Assembly (NCBI RefSeq): GCF_001704275.1
Contig: NZ_CP011533.1
Span: 3,968,001 to 4,032,000, forward strand
Direction of reading: 5' to 3'
From: Streptomyces noursei ATCC 11455
Lineage (GTDB): Bacteria > Actinomycetota > Actinomycetes > Streptomycetales > Streptomycetaceae
DNA length: 64,000 bases
Notes under the pieces: model-generated
Told to the model about the DNA's origin: nothing
Seen by the model: only the letters and a program-made list of their open reading frames with translations
Database searches by the model: none
In this document: positions 9,334-18,821 of the stretch, one piece after another
How the letters are laid out: every line of letters begins with the position of its first letter
Numbering within the stretch: position 1 is the first letter of the stretch
Program-made: the position numbers and the translations under genes

Positions 9334-10806
9334 ATGAGTCCGCACGGGGAGCGTTGGACGAGGGACCGGGTGTTCGCGCTGGCGCCGGACGAGGCGTCGC
9401 GGGCGGCGGGCGAGCGGCTCGCCGCGGCCGGCCGGTGGTCGGGGACGGGCGCGGGCGGGGGCGCGGTATGGGGGATGTGCGAGGGCGGCGACGGCGCGCG
9501 GTACGGCACGGTCGTGGATCTCGACGGGCCGGCGTTCCAGTGCAGTTGCCCGAGCAGGAAGTTCCCGTGCAAGCACGCGCTGGGGCTGTTGCTGCGGTGG
9601 GCCGGGGGCGAGGCCGGGGAGCCGGCGCGGCCGGGGGACGGTCCGGCCGCGGGCGGGGAGCCGCCGCCGTGGGCGGCCGGGTGGCTGGCGGCGCGCCGGG
9701 AGCGGTCCGACCGCCCGCCGGACGGCGCGGGGGCCGGCGGTCCAGGAGCCGGCGGTTCCGAGGCCGACGGCCCGGGCGCGGCCTCCCGCGCGCCCGCGGA
9801 TCCGGAGGCGGCCCGGCGGCGGGCGGCCCGCCGGATGCAGCGGATCGCCGCCGGCGCAACGGAGTTGGAGCAGCGCCTGGAGGATCTGCTGCACTCGGGC
9901 CTCGCGGCGGCCGGCCCAGCCGCCGGGGCCGCCGCCCGCACCGGCGCGGACGACCCCGGTGGCGGGCGGGGTTCCTGGGAGGAGACCGCCGCCCGCATGG
10001 TGGACGCCCAGGCGCCCGGACTCGCCTCGCGGGTGAGGGAGTTGGGCGCGATCGCGACCTCCGGCCCCGACTGGCCGTCCCGCCTGCTGGAGGAGTGCGC
10101 CCTGCTGCACCTCCTCGACCAGGGTTTCCTGGGCATCGACCGGCTCCCGCCCCCGCTCGCGGCGACGGTCCGCGCCCGGGTCGGACTGACCACGGACGCC
10201 GCGGACGTCCGGTCCGACCCGGAGACGGTGACGATCCGGGACCGCTGGCTGGTCCTCGCCCAACAGGACGGCGCCGAGGGCCCGTTGACCACCCGCCGGA
10301 TCTTCCTGCGCGGCGAGCGGACCGGCCGGATGGCGCTGCACCGCTCCTTCGGCGGCGCCCACCGCCCCCTGGAGGTGTCGCTCCCGCCCGGCCTGCTGCT
10401 CGACGCCGACCTGGCCTACTACCCGGGCGCCCGGCCGCTGCGCGTCGCCCTCGGTGAGCGGCACGCCCCCGCGACCCCGGGGCCGGTCCCGACCGGTTGC
10501 GGCATCGACGCCGCGCTGGCCGCGTACGGCCATGCGCTGCGCGACGACCCCTGGCTCGACGCCTGGCCGGTGGTCCTGGCCGATGTCACGCCGATACCGG
10601 GCGGCGCGGGCGGCGGCTGGCAACTGGCCGACGCCGACGGCGAGTCCGCCCTCCCGCTGGATCCGCGTTGCCTGGGCCGTCCGGCCCTGTGGCAGCTGGC
10701 GGCCGTATCGGGCGGCGCGCCGGTCACGGTCTTCGGCGAATGCGGCCACCGGGGTTTCCTGCCGCTGACGGTCTGGGACCCCGCACCGGTGTCGCTGTCC
10801 CCGTGA
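9334..10806 (+). CDS. SWIM zinc-finger protein
   Basis: This 490-residue protein starts at ATG 9334, after AGGGGG. The SWIM zinc site CxC-x6-CxH is present as CSCPSRKFPCKH (Cys70, Cys72, Cys79, His81), preceded by a short beta-rich segment; SWIM domains bind DNA or proteins. The rest is a long helical region of unknown fold. An Ala/Gly/Pro-rich linker (about residues 95-155) separates the two. It is divergent from the MoxR operon and is followed by the DUF5691 gene 68 bases later. SWIM, MoxR, DUF5682, vWA and DUF5691 genes commonly cluster, which points to one functional system. Confidence 0.88.
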   Translation: MSPHGERWTRDRVFALAPDEASRAAGERLAAAGRWSGTGAGGGAVWGMCEGGDGARYGTVVDLDGPAFQCSCPSRKFPCKHALGLLLRWAGGEAGEPARPGDGPAAGGEPPPWAAGWLAARRERSDRPPDGAGAGGPGAGGSEADGPGAASRAPADPEAARRRAARRMQRIAAGATELEQRLEDLLHSGLAAAGPAAGAAARTGADDPGGGRGSWEETAARMVDAQAPGLASRVRELGAIATSGPDWPSRLLEECALLHLLDQGFLGIDRLPPPLAATVRARVGLTTDAADVRSDPETVTIRDRWLVLAQQDGAEGPLTTRRIFLRGERTGRMALHRSFGGAHRPLEVSLPPGLLLDADLAYYPGARPLRVALGERHAPATPGPVPTGCGIDAALAAYGHALRDDPWLDAWPVVLADVTPIPGGAGGGWQLADADGESALPLDPRCLGRPALWQLAAVSGGAPVTVFGECGHRGFLPLTVWDPAPVSLSP

Positions 10807-10874
10807 CCCACCGCCCGGCCCGCAGCCGCGCGAGGCCCCCTCACCCGTGCACCACCCTCATCCGGAGGCAGGGC

Positions 10875-12548
10875 ATGCCGACCACACCCACCCCATCCCC
10901 CACCCCCAGCACGACCATCCCCACCGTGGCCGCCCCCGGCGCCTGGCCCGACCTGGTGAGCGCCGCGCTCCTCGGTGCCGAGCGGCGCACCCCGCCGGTG
11001 GCCGTGCGGGAGGGGCAGACCCCCGCGGCGGCGCTGCTGGACGCGGCGGCGCTCGGCACCGTGCGGCGGCGCTCCGCACTCCGCCCCGCCCCGGCCGCCG
11101 AGCGGCCCGCCCCGGCCCCCGCCGATCCGCGGCCCCCGCTGCCGCCGGCCGCCCGGCGCCGGCTCGCGCTGCTGCTCGCCGACCGCGCCCCCGGCTCCGG
11201 CAGCCGGCGCGGCACCGATCCCGACCTCACCGAGCTGCTGCCCCAGTGGCTGGCCGCCGCCGACGGACGCGGTTACCGCGCCCCCGAGGCACTGCTGCCC
11301 GCACTGCTGGACGCCGCCCGGTCCCGCACCGACCTACGGCCCGCCGCGCTCGCCCTGGCGGGCCCCCGCGGCCTGTGGCTGGCCCGGCTCAACGACGACT
11401 GGAGGTTCGCCCTCCGCGGCATCGGCGGGCCGCTGTCGCTGCCGGGCGCCGACGCCCCCGAGGCGGTCCGGCGGCTGTGGGAGGAGGGGCTGTTCGCGGA
11501 GCGGGTCGCGCTGCTGACGTCGCTGCGGCGCCGCGATCCGCGGGCCGGCCTGGCGCTGCTCGCGGCCACCTGGGCGACCGAGCGCGCCGAGGACCGTCTG
11601 ATGTTCCTGGATTCCCTCGGCGAGGCGCTCACGCCGAGCGACGAGCCGTTCCTGGAGCAGGCCCTCTCCGACCGCAGCCGCAATGTCCGCACCACCGCCG
11701 CGGAGCTCCTCTCCGCCCTGCCCGGCTCCGCGCTCGCGGCCCGGATGGCCGAGCGCAGCCTGGTCTGCGTCCGCCTGGCCCGCCCGGCCCCCGGGGACGC
11801 CACCGCCGCCGAGGTCCTCGTGGTCGATCCGCCGGGCGCCTGCGACGCCGGGATGCAGCGGGACGGCGTCGCCCCCCAGCCGCCCTCCGGAAGGGGGGAA
11901 CGCGCCTGGTGGCTGGGCCAGTTGGTGGAGGCGACGCCGCTGGACCGCTGGCTCGGCCGTCTGGGCCGGCGCTCCCCGGCGGAGCTCGTCGCACTCCCGG
12001 TGGCCGGCGACTGGCGCACGGAGCTGCACGACGCCTGGTGCCGGGCCGCGGTGCGCCAGCGGCACGCGGACTGGGCGCGGGCCCTGTTGGGCGCACCCGG
12101 CGACCCCGGCCAGGCCGCCGCCGAGCTGGCGCCGGCCGGTTCCTCCCGGGATCTGACGAAGCTGTTGGCGGTGCTCCCGGACGACGAACGGGCGTGCTGG
12201 GTGGCCGAGTTCATCGCCGTCCACGGCCTCGCGGACGCGTTCCGGATGCTGGGCGTCTGCGCGGTGCCGTGGTCCGAGCCGCTGGGCCGGGCGGTGGTCG
12301 ACGCACTGGACATCGCCCGGGACGCGGGCAGCTATCCGTGGAGCTTCAGCGGGGTGATGGGCCTGGCCGAGCGCTGCCTGGATCCGGCGGCGGCCGACCG
12401 CCTGCAGATGCTCACGGCGGTCACGGACGAGCCCGAGGGCGCCTCCCCGGGCTCCGGCGGCTATTGGTCCGAGGCGTTCCAGCGCCTGGTCGGCACCCTC
12501 CGCCTGCGCGCCGCCATGCACGCCGAACTCGCCGGGGAGGCGTCATGA
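10875..12548 (+). CDS. DUF5691 family protein
   Basis: This 557-residue cytoplasmic protein starts at ATG 10875, after GGAGGCAGG; the open frame runs further upstream but overlaps the SWIM gene. The N terminus has WPDLVSAALLGAERR and the core contains helical-repeat-like segments (RNVRTTAAELLSALPGS, WWLGQLVEATPLDRWL) typical of DUF5691. It probably folds as a HEAT-like solenoid, a common scaffold for protein-protein contacts. It is the second gene of the plus-strand arm of the damage-promoter system. No enzymatic motif is seen. Confidence 0.8.
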   Translation: MPTTPTPSPTPSTTIPTVAAPGAWPDLVSAALLGAERRTPPVAVREGQTPAAALLDAAALGTVRRRSALRPAPAAERPAPAPADPRPPLPPAARRRLALLLADRAPGSGSRRGTDPDLTELLPQWLAAADGRGYRAPEALLPALLDAARSRTDLRPAALALAGPRGLWLARLNDDWRFALRGIGGPLSLPGADAPEAVRRLWEEGLFAERVALLTSLRRRDPRAGLALLAATWATERAEDRLMFLDSLGEALTPSDEPFLEQALSDRSRNVRTTAAELLSALPGSALAARMAERSLVCVRLARPAPGDATAAEVLVVDPPGACDAGMQRDGVAPQPPSGRGERAWWLGQLVEATPLDRWLGRLGRRSPAELVALPVAGDWRTELHDAWCRAAVRQRHADWARALLGAPGDPGQAAAELAPAGSSRDLTKLLAVLPDDERACWVAEFIAVHGLADAFRMLGVCAVPWSEPLGRAVVDALDIARDAGSYPWSFSGVMGLAERCLDPAAADRLQMLTAVTDEPEGASPGSGGYWSEAFQRLVGTLRLRAAMHAELAGEAS

Positions 12549-12661
12549 CGCCGGCGACCGCCCGCCGCCCCGCGCGGACGGCGGGCCCGCTCCCCCGGCG
12601 GCCGGCGCCGCCCGCGGCAACGGGCCGGGCCGTCCCGTACGGCTCGTCGGGCGCGGGCCGC

Positions 12662-13120
12662 TCAGACGGCCAGCGGGCGGACGTTCGCGTTGACCCACTC
12701 CACGATCGAGGCGGTGGTCGCCCCCGGCGTGAAGATCTCCGCGACGCCCTGCTGCTTCAGCGGGGCGATGTCCGCCTCCGGGATGATGCCGCCGCCGAAG
12801 ACCTTGATGTCCGTCGCGTCCCGCTCCTCCAGGAGGGCGAGCACCTTCGCGAAGAGGGTGTTGTGGGCACCGGAGAGGATCGACAGCCCGATGGCGTCGG
12901 CGTCCTCCTGGATCGCGGTGTCGACGATCTGCTCCGGCGTCTGGTGCAGCCCGGTGTAGATCACCTCCATACCGGCGTCCCGCAGCGCCCGGGCGATGAC
13001 CTTGGCGCCCCGGTCGTGCCCGTCGAGCCCCGGCTTGGCGACGACGACCCGGATCGGCCCCGACCGGCCCGCCGCGCCCTGGCCCTCCGCCTGCGCCCCG
13101 TCTTGCCGCGCCACACTCAT
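12662..13120 (-). CDS. icmB: Cobalamin-binding small subunit of isobutyryl-CoA mutase (IcmB)
   Basis: This 152-residue protein starts at ATG 13120, after GGAGGCAG. It is a stand-alone B12-binding domain: GLDGHDRG (the DxHxxG loop that supplies the lower axial His to cobalamin), LSILSGAH and [11 protein letters not shown]. With the large subunit IcmA, encoded elsewhere, it interconverts isobutyryl-CoA and n-butyryl-CoA, feeding butyryl units into primary metabolism and polyketides. The length and the position beside a lipase, M23 peptidase and pcrA fit the conserved Streptomyces icmB locus. It could also serve another acyl-CoA mutase. The N-terminal 20 residues are a variable tail. Confidence 0.85.
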   Translation of the reverse strand: MSVARQDGAQAEGQGAAGRSGPIRVVVAKPGLDGHDRGAKVIARALRDAGMEVIYTGLHQTPEQIVDTAIQEDADAIGLSILSGAHNTLFAKVLALLEERDATDIKVFGGGIIPEADIAPLKQQGVAEIFTPGATTASIVEWVNANVRPLAV

Positions 13121-13480
13121 CACTGCCTCCAAGCCATGCGCGGCACCGCCAGGGCGATGCCGCCGAGCCGACATCCGGTCGCGCCACCGCGAACCGGCGG
13201 CCACGAGCGTGAACGAACGTTATCTACAGCATCCCGTACGCAGCCGTTTCGTGACATCCGGCGAGGGGGAAATCACACACGGGACACATTCGCCACGCGC
13301 CGCGTTCCGCGTGTCCGCCGCCGCCAGGGACGGCCGGCGCCGCACACACGGGCCGGGCGCCCGGGGAGCCGCAGCCCGGTCGGCCCGCGGGGCCGCCGCA
13401 CCACCATCGCCGCTCGCGGCTTCCCACAAGGGCATTCGGGGGTCGTCGTCACCTCCCGCATGCCGTTCGGGAGGTCGGCC
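13121..13480. other. Intergenic region between icmB and the lipase gene
   Basis: These 360 bases separate divergent genes. I see no gene or RNA with confidence. Both promoters must lie here, but I find no clean -35/-10 pair; a GGGAGG at 13469-13474 is the ribosome-binding site of the lipase gene. Confidence 0.5.
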
Positions 13481-14287
13481 ATGGGGGCTCTGCCTGTTCT
13501 CTCCACACCTCTTCTGCTGCGCACCACGCTCGTGGAGCTGGGCGTGCTCACCGCTCATCTCCTCCTCTATCCGACCGGGATCGCCCAGGAGCGCCCGCCG
13601 ACCGCGTCCCCCGCGGCCGGCCCCCCGACCCGCCTCCCCACCGAGGGCCGCGCCCATCCGCCGGTCCTGCTCCTCCACGGCTTCGTGGACAACCGCTCGG
13701 TCTTCGTCCTGTTGCGCCGCTCCCTGTACCGCCACGGCTGGCGCCATGTCGAGGCGCTCAACTACTCCCCGTTGACCTGCGATCTGCGCCGCGCCGCCGA
13801 GCTGTTGGGCCACCATGTGGAAGAGGTCTGCGCCCGGACCGGACACCGCCGGGTGGATCTCGTCGGGCACAGTCTCGGCGGCCTGATCGCCCGCTATTAC
13901 GTACAGCGGCGCGGCGGCGACGAGCGGGTCCGGACGCTGGTCACGCTCGGCACCCCGCATGCCGGCACCCGCGTCGCGCCCCTGATGTCGGCGCATCCGA
14001 TCGTCCGGCAGATGCGCCCCGACTCCACCGTGATCGCGGAGTTGGCGCTGCCGGCGCCGCGCTGCCGGACGCGCTTCGTGGCCTTCTGGAGCGAGGAGGA
14101 CCAGGTGATGGTGCCGGCCACGACCGCCCGGATCGATCATCCGGACCTGCACGTGGAGAACGTCCGGGTCAGCGGCGTCGGGCACCTCGCGCTGCCGGTC
14201 AACGCGGCCGTGGCGGCGCGGATTCGGGAGGTGCTGGCGGCCACGGAAGCGGCCCCGTCCGCGCGGGGCGCGATATCGGTGGCCTGA
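13481..14287 (+). CDS. Lipase-like alpha/beta hydrolase
   Basis: This 268-residue protein starts at ATG 13481, six bases after GGGAGG; an upstream ATG at 13460 has no ribosome site. After a hydrophobic N-terminal segment (LLLRTTLVELGVLTAHLLLY) it has LLLHGFVDN (oxyanion loop), the nucleophile elbow GHSLGG, a YYVQRRGG segment, LGTPHAGT, an Asp-bearing SEEDQVM and a terminal GVGHLAL with the catalytic His. This is the pattern of class-2 triacylglycerol lipases and related esterases. The N-terminal helix suggests membrane attachment or export. Confidence 0.87.
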   Translation: MGALPVLSTPLLLRTTLVELGVLTAHLLLYPTGIAQERPPTASPAAGPPTRLPTEGRAHPPVLLLHGFVDNRSVFVLLRRSLYRHGWRHVEALNYSPLTCDLRRAAELLGHHVEEVCARTGHRRVDLVGHSLGGLIARYYVQRRGGDERVRTLVTLGTPHAGTRVAPLMSAHPIVRQMRPDSTVIAELALPAPRCRTRFVAFWSEEDQVMVPATTARIDHPDLHVENVRVSGVGHLALPVNAAVAARIREVLAATEAAPSARGAISVA

Positions 14288-14460
14288 CCGACGCCCGGAG
14301 TGGCGATCCCCCGACGCCCGCGCGACCGCCCCTCGTCATACCCCGGCCACCTCGTCGAACAATCTTCGAACGACCCGCCAAGAACGCGCAAGAAGTGGCC
14401 TGTGTCCTGCCGAAAGGCGGCCAAATGCCCGGCCTCGCCGAGCCCGGGACTTCGGGAAGA

Positions 14461-14490
14461 TTGTCGCCGTCGTGTACCGCCGGGTACAGT
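14461..14490 (+). promoter_or_regulatory. Putative vegetative promoter of the M23 peptidase gene
   Basis: TTGTCG (14461-14466), 18 bases, TACAGT (14485-14490). The spacing and -10 match the main sigma factor consensus, giving a leader of about 35 bases. Confidence 0.5.
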
Positions 14491-14530
14491 CGCCGCTAAT
14501 TCTCCTGCAGCCGAGGCGAAAGAGAAGTTG

Positions 14531-16234
14531 GTGGACGACCGTCACCCGTCGGGGGCTCAGCTTCCGACCGCCCCCGCTTCCGATGCGTCCTACGCGCACG
14601 CGGCATACGGCGACGGTGACCCCCTCTTCGGCGCACACCCCGGCGGCCACGGCGGCTACGGCACCGGCGGCCACCCCGTGGGCGACCACCTCACCGACGC
14701 CTACGGAACCGGCAGTCACCCCACCACCGGGTACGACACCACCGCCTACGACACCGGCTACGACCCGTACGCGCACACCGGATACGACGCCCCCGGCTAC
14801 GGCACCACCGCCCCGTATGGCGCCGGGTACGACACCGCGGCCTACGGGCCCGCCGGAGGCTACGACTCCGCCGCCCACGGGAGCGGCGCCGCATACGGCA
14901 CCGGAAGCTACGACACCGGTGGCTTCCAGGCGCACGGCTTCGACGGCGGGGCGTACGACACCGGCGGCTACGACACCGGCGCCGCGTACGGCTCCGGGGG
15001 CGGCCTCACCGGCGGCTACGACACCGGCAGTTACCCCACCACCGGGTACGACACCACCGCCTACGACACCGGCTACGGCACCGCGGCCTACGACACCGCT
15101 TCCTTCGCGGCCGCCGCCACCGCCGTCCAGGAGCCGATCGGCTACGAGGCCACCGCGGTCTGGTCGACCGCGGACTACGCCGACCACGCCGACCGCACCG
15201 CCCCGTCGCCCGCCCCGGCCCCGGGCATCCCGGCCCAGGCGGGCCCGCCCGCGGACGACACCGTCCCGGTCGAGGACACCGTCCTGTGGGACCAGCCCCT
15301 CGCGGCGTTCGCCCCCGCGACCGCCTGCGCCGCCGACGAGCACGACGCCACCGACGCGTCCGCCACCCAGGCCCTTGCGCCCGACCCCTCGTCGATCGCC
15401 GACGCGATGACCCAGGCGATGCCCGTCACCGCCGTCCCGGACGACGACGCCCCCCTGCGGGTCGACGGTCCCCCGGCGGGCAAGGCGGTCCGCGGTCGCG
15501 GCCGGCGCCGCCAGGCCAAGCGCTCGGCGCTGCTGACCGTCGCGGTGCCCTCGGTAGCCGCGATGGGCGTCTGCGCGGCGGCCGCGGCCTCGGTCAGCCA
15601 GTTCGGCGGGGACGACAAGGACGGCACGACGACCCAGGCCGCACCGGACGCCGGTGCCGCGAAGCGGACGACTGCGGCCAACAAGAAGCTCGACAGCCAG
15701 CTCGCCGGACTCAGTGCCAGCGCCCAGGACTTCCGCGAGCGGGCCAGCCGCACCCAGGAGCGACTGGACCTCAAGCAACGGCAGGCGGACGAACGCAAGC
15801 GCAAGGAAGAAGAGGCGGCCCGCAAGGAGGCGCTGCGCCCCAAGTTCGTCCTGCCGGTCACCCAGCACGGTCTGAGCGCGCTCTTCGGCCAGGCCGGGGT
15901 GAACTGGATGTCGGTGCACACCGGCATCGACTTCCCGGTCAGCTACGGCACCCCGGTCATGTCGGCCACCGACGGCACCGTCCGCACCCAGTGGAACTCC
16001 GCCTACGGCAACATGGCGATCGTGACCTCGCCCGACGGCACCGAGACCTGGTACTGCCACCTGAGCAGCACCAAGATCCGCTCCGGCACGGTCAAGGCCG
16101 GCGACACCATCGCCTACTCCGGCAACTCCGGCAACTCCACCGGCCCGCACCTGCACTTCGAGGTCAGGCCGGGCGGCGGCTCGGCGATCGACCCGATACC
16201 GTGGCTCCGCTCCCACGACCTCAACCCGTACTGA
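14531..16234 (+). CDS. M23 family cell-wall endopeptidase with repeat-rich N terminus
   Basis: This protein has 567 residues from GTG 14531; TTG 14528 is an alternative, and the ribosome site AGAGAAG is weak. The first 200 residues are Tyr/Asp/Thr/Gly repeats (PTTGYDTTAYDTGY occurs twice, with many YDTG units). Then comes an acidic linker, a basic patch and membrane helix (about residues 330-355, SALLTVAVPSVAAMGVCAAA), a coiled coil rich in Lys, Arg and Glu, and a LytM/M23 domain with HTGIDF, WYCHL and PHLHFEV zinc/catalytic motifs. The topology is a cytoplasmic repeat region with the peptidase outside, cutting peptidoglycan cross-bridges. It converges on pcrA with a shared terminator. Confidence 0.88.
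   Translation: MDDRHPSGAQLPTAPASDASYAHAAYGDGDPLFGAHPGGHGGYGTGGHPVGDHLTDAYGTGSHPTTGYDTTAYDTGYDPYAHTGYDAPGYGTTAPYGAGYDTAAYGPAGGYDSAAHGSGAAYGTGSYDTGGFQAHGFDGGAYDTGGYDTGAAYGSGGGLTGGYDTGSYPTTGYDTTAYDTGYGTAAYDTASFAAAATAVQEPIGYEATAVWSTADYADHADRTAPSPAPAPGIPAQAGPPADDTVPVEDTVLWDQPLAAFAPATACAADEHDATDASATQALAPDPSSIADAMTQAMPVTAVPDDDAPLRVDGPPAGKAVRGRGRRRQAKRSALLTVAVPSVAAMGVCAAAAASVSQFGGDDKDGTTTQAAPDAGAAKRTTAANKKLDSQLAGLSASAQDFRERASRTQERLDLKQRQADERKRKEEEAARKEALRPKFVLPVTQHGLSALFGQAGVNWMSVHTGIDFPVSYGTPVMSATDGTVRTQWNSAYGNMAIVTSPDGTETWYCHLSSTKIRSGTVKAGDTIAYSGNSGNSTGPHLHFEVRPGGGSAIDPIPWLRSHDLNPY
14708..15075 (+). repeat. Near-identical repeats within the M23 gene
   Basis: The segments 14708-14761 and 15022-15075 differ at about one position and encode the same PTTGYDTTAYDTGY unit. 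Shorter GGCTACGACACC-type units fill the space between. Recombination between units would change length in multiples of three. Confidence 0.7.
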
Positions 16235-16249
16235 ATCCCCGGTACGAGC

Positions 16250-16288
16250 GCGCAGGGGCCTGCCGCACACCGCGGCAGGCCCCTGCGC
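16250..16288. terminator. Bidirectional terminator between the M23 gene and pcrA
   Basis: Two perfect 17-base arms (16250-16266 and 16272-16288) flank the 5-base loop ACACC, between the stops of two convergent genes. Confidence 0.85.
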
Positions 16289-16307
16289 GTTCCCGCTGCC
16301 CGCGCGG

Positions 16308-18812
16308 TTAGAGCTTCTCCACCGGTGCGTACCGCAGCAGCAGCCGCTTGGGCTTCTCGCCGCCGAAGTCGATGGTCGCCTCGGCGTTGTCCCCGCTGCC
16401 CTTGACGGCGACGACCGTGCCGAGCCCGAAGCTGTCGTGGGTGACGCGGTCGCCGATGGCCAGCGCGACCACCGGGCGGTCCGCCGCGCGCCGGGTCGCG
16501 AACCCGCTCGGCCCCTTGGCACGCGCCGACGACAGCGACGCCCCGATGCCGCCGCCGAGCCCTCCGCCGCCCGAGGAACCGCGCGACGACAGGCCGCCCA
16601 TGGACGCCGACGGCGTCGCGGGGCCCGTGCGCCGCCACTCCACGTACGCGTCGGGGATCTCCTCCAGGAAGCGGGAGGCCGGGTTGTACGAGGGCTGGCC
16701 CCAGGCGCTGCGCATCGTGGAGCGGGTGACGTAGAGCCGCTCGCGGGCGCGGGTGATGCCGACGTAGGCGAGCCGGCGCTCCTCCTCCAGCTCCTTGGTC
16801 TGGCCGAGCGCCCGCATGTGCGGGAAGACGCCGTCCTCCATGCCGGTCAGGAAGACCACCGGGAACTCCAGGCCCTTGGCGGTGTGCAGGGTCATCAGCG
16901 TGATGACGCCGGAGCCCTCCTCGTCCTCGTCCGGGATCTGGTCGGAGTCGGCGACCAGGGCGACCTGCTCCAGGAACTCGGCGAGCGTGCCGGGGCCCGC
17001 GGCGGCGCCCTCCGGCGGCGCGCCCTCGCCGCGCTCCTGCTCGAACTCCAGGGCCACGGAGGCGAGTTCCTGGAGGTTCTCGATCCGGGTCTCGTCCTGG
17101 GGGTCGGTGGACGCCTGGAGTTCGGCCAGATAGCCGGTGCGCTCCATGACCGCTTCCAGGACCGTGGCGGGGCCGGCCCCGGACTCCACGATCGTGCGCA
17201 GCTCCTCCATCAGGGCGTTGAACCGCTTGACGGCGTTGGCGGAGCGGGCGGCCATCCCATACGCCTCGTCGACCCGGCGCAGCGCCTGCGGGAAGGTGAT
17301 CTTCTCGCGCAGCGCCAGGGCCTCGATCATGGCCTCGGCGCGGTCGCCGATGCCGCGCTTGGGGACGTTGAGGATCCGGCGGAGCGGGACGGCGTCCTCG
17401 GGGTTGGCGAGCACCCTGAGGTAGGCGAGGATGTCGCGGACCTCCTTGCGCTCGTAGAAGCGCACGCCGCCGACGACCTTGTAGGGCAGCCCGACCCGGA
17501 TGAAGATCTCCTCGAAGACCCGGGACTGGGCGTTGGTGCGGTAGAAGACCGCGACGTCGCCGGCCTTGGCGTCGCCGGCGTCGGTGAGCCGGTCGATCTC
17601 GTCGGCGACGAACTGGGCCTCGTCGTGCTCGGTGTCGGCGACATAGCCGGTGATCTTGGGGCCGGCGCCGGCGTCCGTCCAGAGGTTCTTGGGGCGGCGG
17701 TTCTCGTTGCGCTCGATGACGGCGTTGGCGGCGGAGAGGATCGTCTGCGAGGAGCGGTAGTTCTGCTCCAGCAGGATCGTGGTGGCGTCCGGGTAGTCCT
17801 CCTCGAACTGGAGGATGTTGCGGATCGTGGCACCGCGGAAGGCGTAGATCGACTGGTCGGCGTCACCGACCACGCACAGCTCGGCGGCGGGGGTGTCGAC
17901 CGTGCCGGGGCCGACCAGCTCGCGGACGAGGGTGTACTGGGCGTGGTTGGTGTCCTGGTACTCGTCGACCAGGACGTGGCGGAAGCGGCGGCGGTAGTGC
18001 TCGGCGACGTCCGGGAACGCCTGGAGCAGGTGGACCGTCGTCATGATGATGTCGTCGAAGTCCAGGGCGTTGGCCTCGCGCAGCCGCGCCTGGTACATCG
18101 CGTACGCCTGGGCCAGGGTTTTCTCGAAACCGTCGGCCGCCGTCCCGGCGAAGGTCTCCTCGTCGATGAGCTCGTTCTTGAGGTTGGAGATCTTCGCGCT
18201 GAAGGACTTGGGCGGGAAGCGCTTGGGGTCCAGGTCGAGGTCGCGGCAGACCAGGGCCATCAGGCGCTTGGAGTCGGCCGCGTCGTAGATCGAGAAGGAC
18301 GACGTGAAGCCCAGCCTCTTGGACTCCCGGCGCAGGATCCGCACGCAGGCGCTGTGGAACGTGGAGACCCACATGGCGTTGGCGCGCGGGCCGACCAGCT
18401 CCTCGACGCGCTCCTTCATCTCGCCCGCGGCCTTGTTGGTGAAGGTGATCGCGAGGATCTGGCCGGGGTGGACGTGGCGCTCGGCGAGCAGGTGGGCGAT
18501 CCGGTGGGTGAGCACCCGGGTCTTGCCGGAGCCGGCGCCGGCGACGATCAGCAGCGGGCTGCCGCTGTGCGCCACGGCGGCCTTCTGCTGGTCGTTGAGC
18601 CCCTCCAGGAGCGCCGCCGGGTCGATGGCCGGGCGGGCGGCACCGTCGCGGTAGTAGGACTCCCTGGTCATGGGCGCGTCGAACTTCCCACCGAAGAGGT
18701 CGGCGGGCACGTCCTCGGGGGCCGGGCCGGGCTCGTCCTCGGGCGGGGGCGGGGGCTCCTCGTCCGGGGGGCCGAGGTCCGCCAGGAAGCTGTCGTCAAA
18801 GAGGCTGCTCAT
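16308..18812 (-). CDS. pcrA: ATP-dependent DNA helicase PcrA/UvrD
   Basis: This 834-residue superfamily 1A helicase starts at ATG 18812. Visible motifs: Q motif LNDQQKAAV, Walker A GAGSGKTR (motif I), TFTNKAAGEMKER (Ia), VDEYQDTN (II), DADQSIYAFRGA (III), LEQNYRSS (IV), TLHTAKGLEFPVVF (V) and YVGITRARE (VI). It unwinds DNA in repair, removes RecA and assists replication restart. The first 70 residues are an acidic, Pro-rich extension common in Actinobacteria; the end is the Tudor-like tail that contacts RNA polymerase in relatives. The damage-type promoter directly upstream fits a repair role. Confidence 0.97.
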   Translation of the reverse strand: MSSLFDDSFLADLGPPDEEPPPPPEDEPGPAPEDVPADLFGGKFDAPMTRESYYRDGAARPAIDPAALLEGLNDQQKAAVAHSGSPLLIVAGAGSGKTRVLTHRIAHLLAERHVHPGQILAITFTNKAAGEMKERVEELVGPRANAMWVSTFHSACVRILRRESKRLGFTSSFSIYDAADSKRLMALVCRDLDLDPKRFPPKSFSAKISNLKNELIDEETFAGTAADGFEKTLAQAYAMYQARLREANALDFDDIIMTTVHLLQAFPDVAEHYRRRFRHVLVDEYQDTNHAQYTLVRELVGPGTVDTPAAELCVVGDADQSIYAFRGATIRNILQFEEDYPDATTILLEQNYRSSQTILSAANAVIERNENRRPKNLWTDAGAGPKITGYVADTEHDEAQFVADEIDRLTDAGDAKAGDVAVFYRTNAQSRVFEEIFIRVGLPYKVVGGVRFYERKEVRDILAYLRVLANPEDAVPLRRILNVPKRGIGDRAEAMIEALALREKITFPQALRRVDEAYGMAARSANAVKRFNALMEELRTIVESGAGPATVLEAVMERTGYLAELQASTDPQDETRIENLQELASVALEFEQERGEGAPPEGAAAGPGTLAEFLEQVALVADSDQIPDEDEEGSGVITLMTLHTAKGLEFPVVFLTGMEDGVFPHMRALGQTKELEEERRLAYVGITRARERLYVTRSTMRSAWGQPSYNPASRFLEEIPDAYVEWRRTGPATPSASMGGLSSRGSSGGGGLGGGIGASLSSARAKGPSGFATRRAADRPVVALAIGDRVTHDSFGLGTVVAVKGSGDNAEATIDFGGEKPKRLLLRYAPVEKL

Positions 18813-18821
18813 CGCCCACCG

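Noticed and set aside
12990..14420. Cobalamin riboswitch upstream of icmB
   Set aside because: No B12 box or conserved core was found; icmB does not usually carry one.
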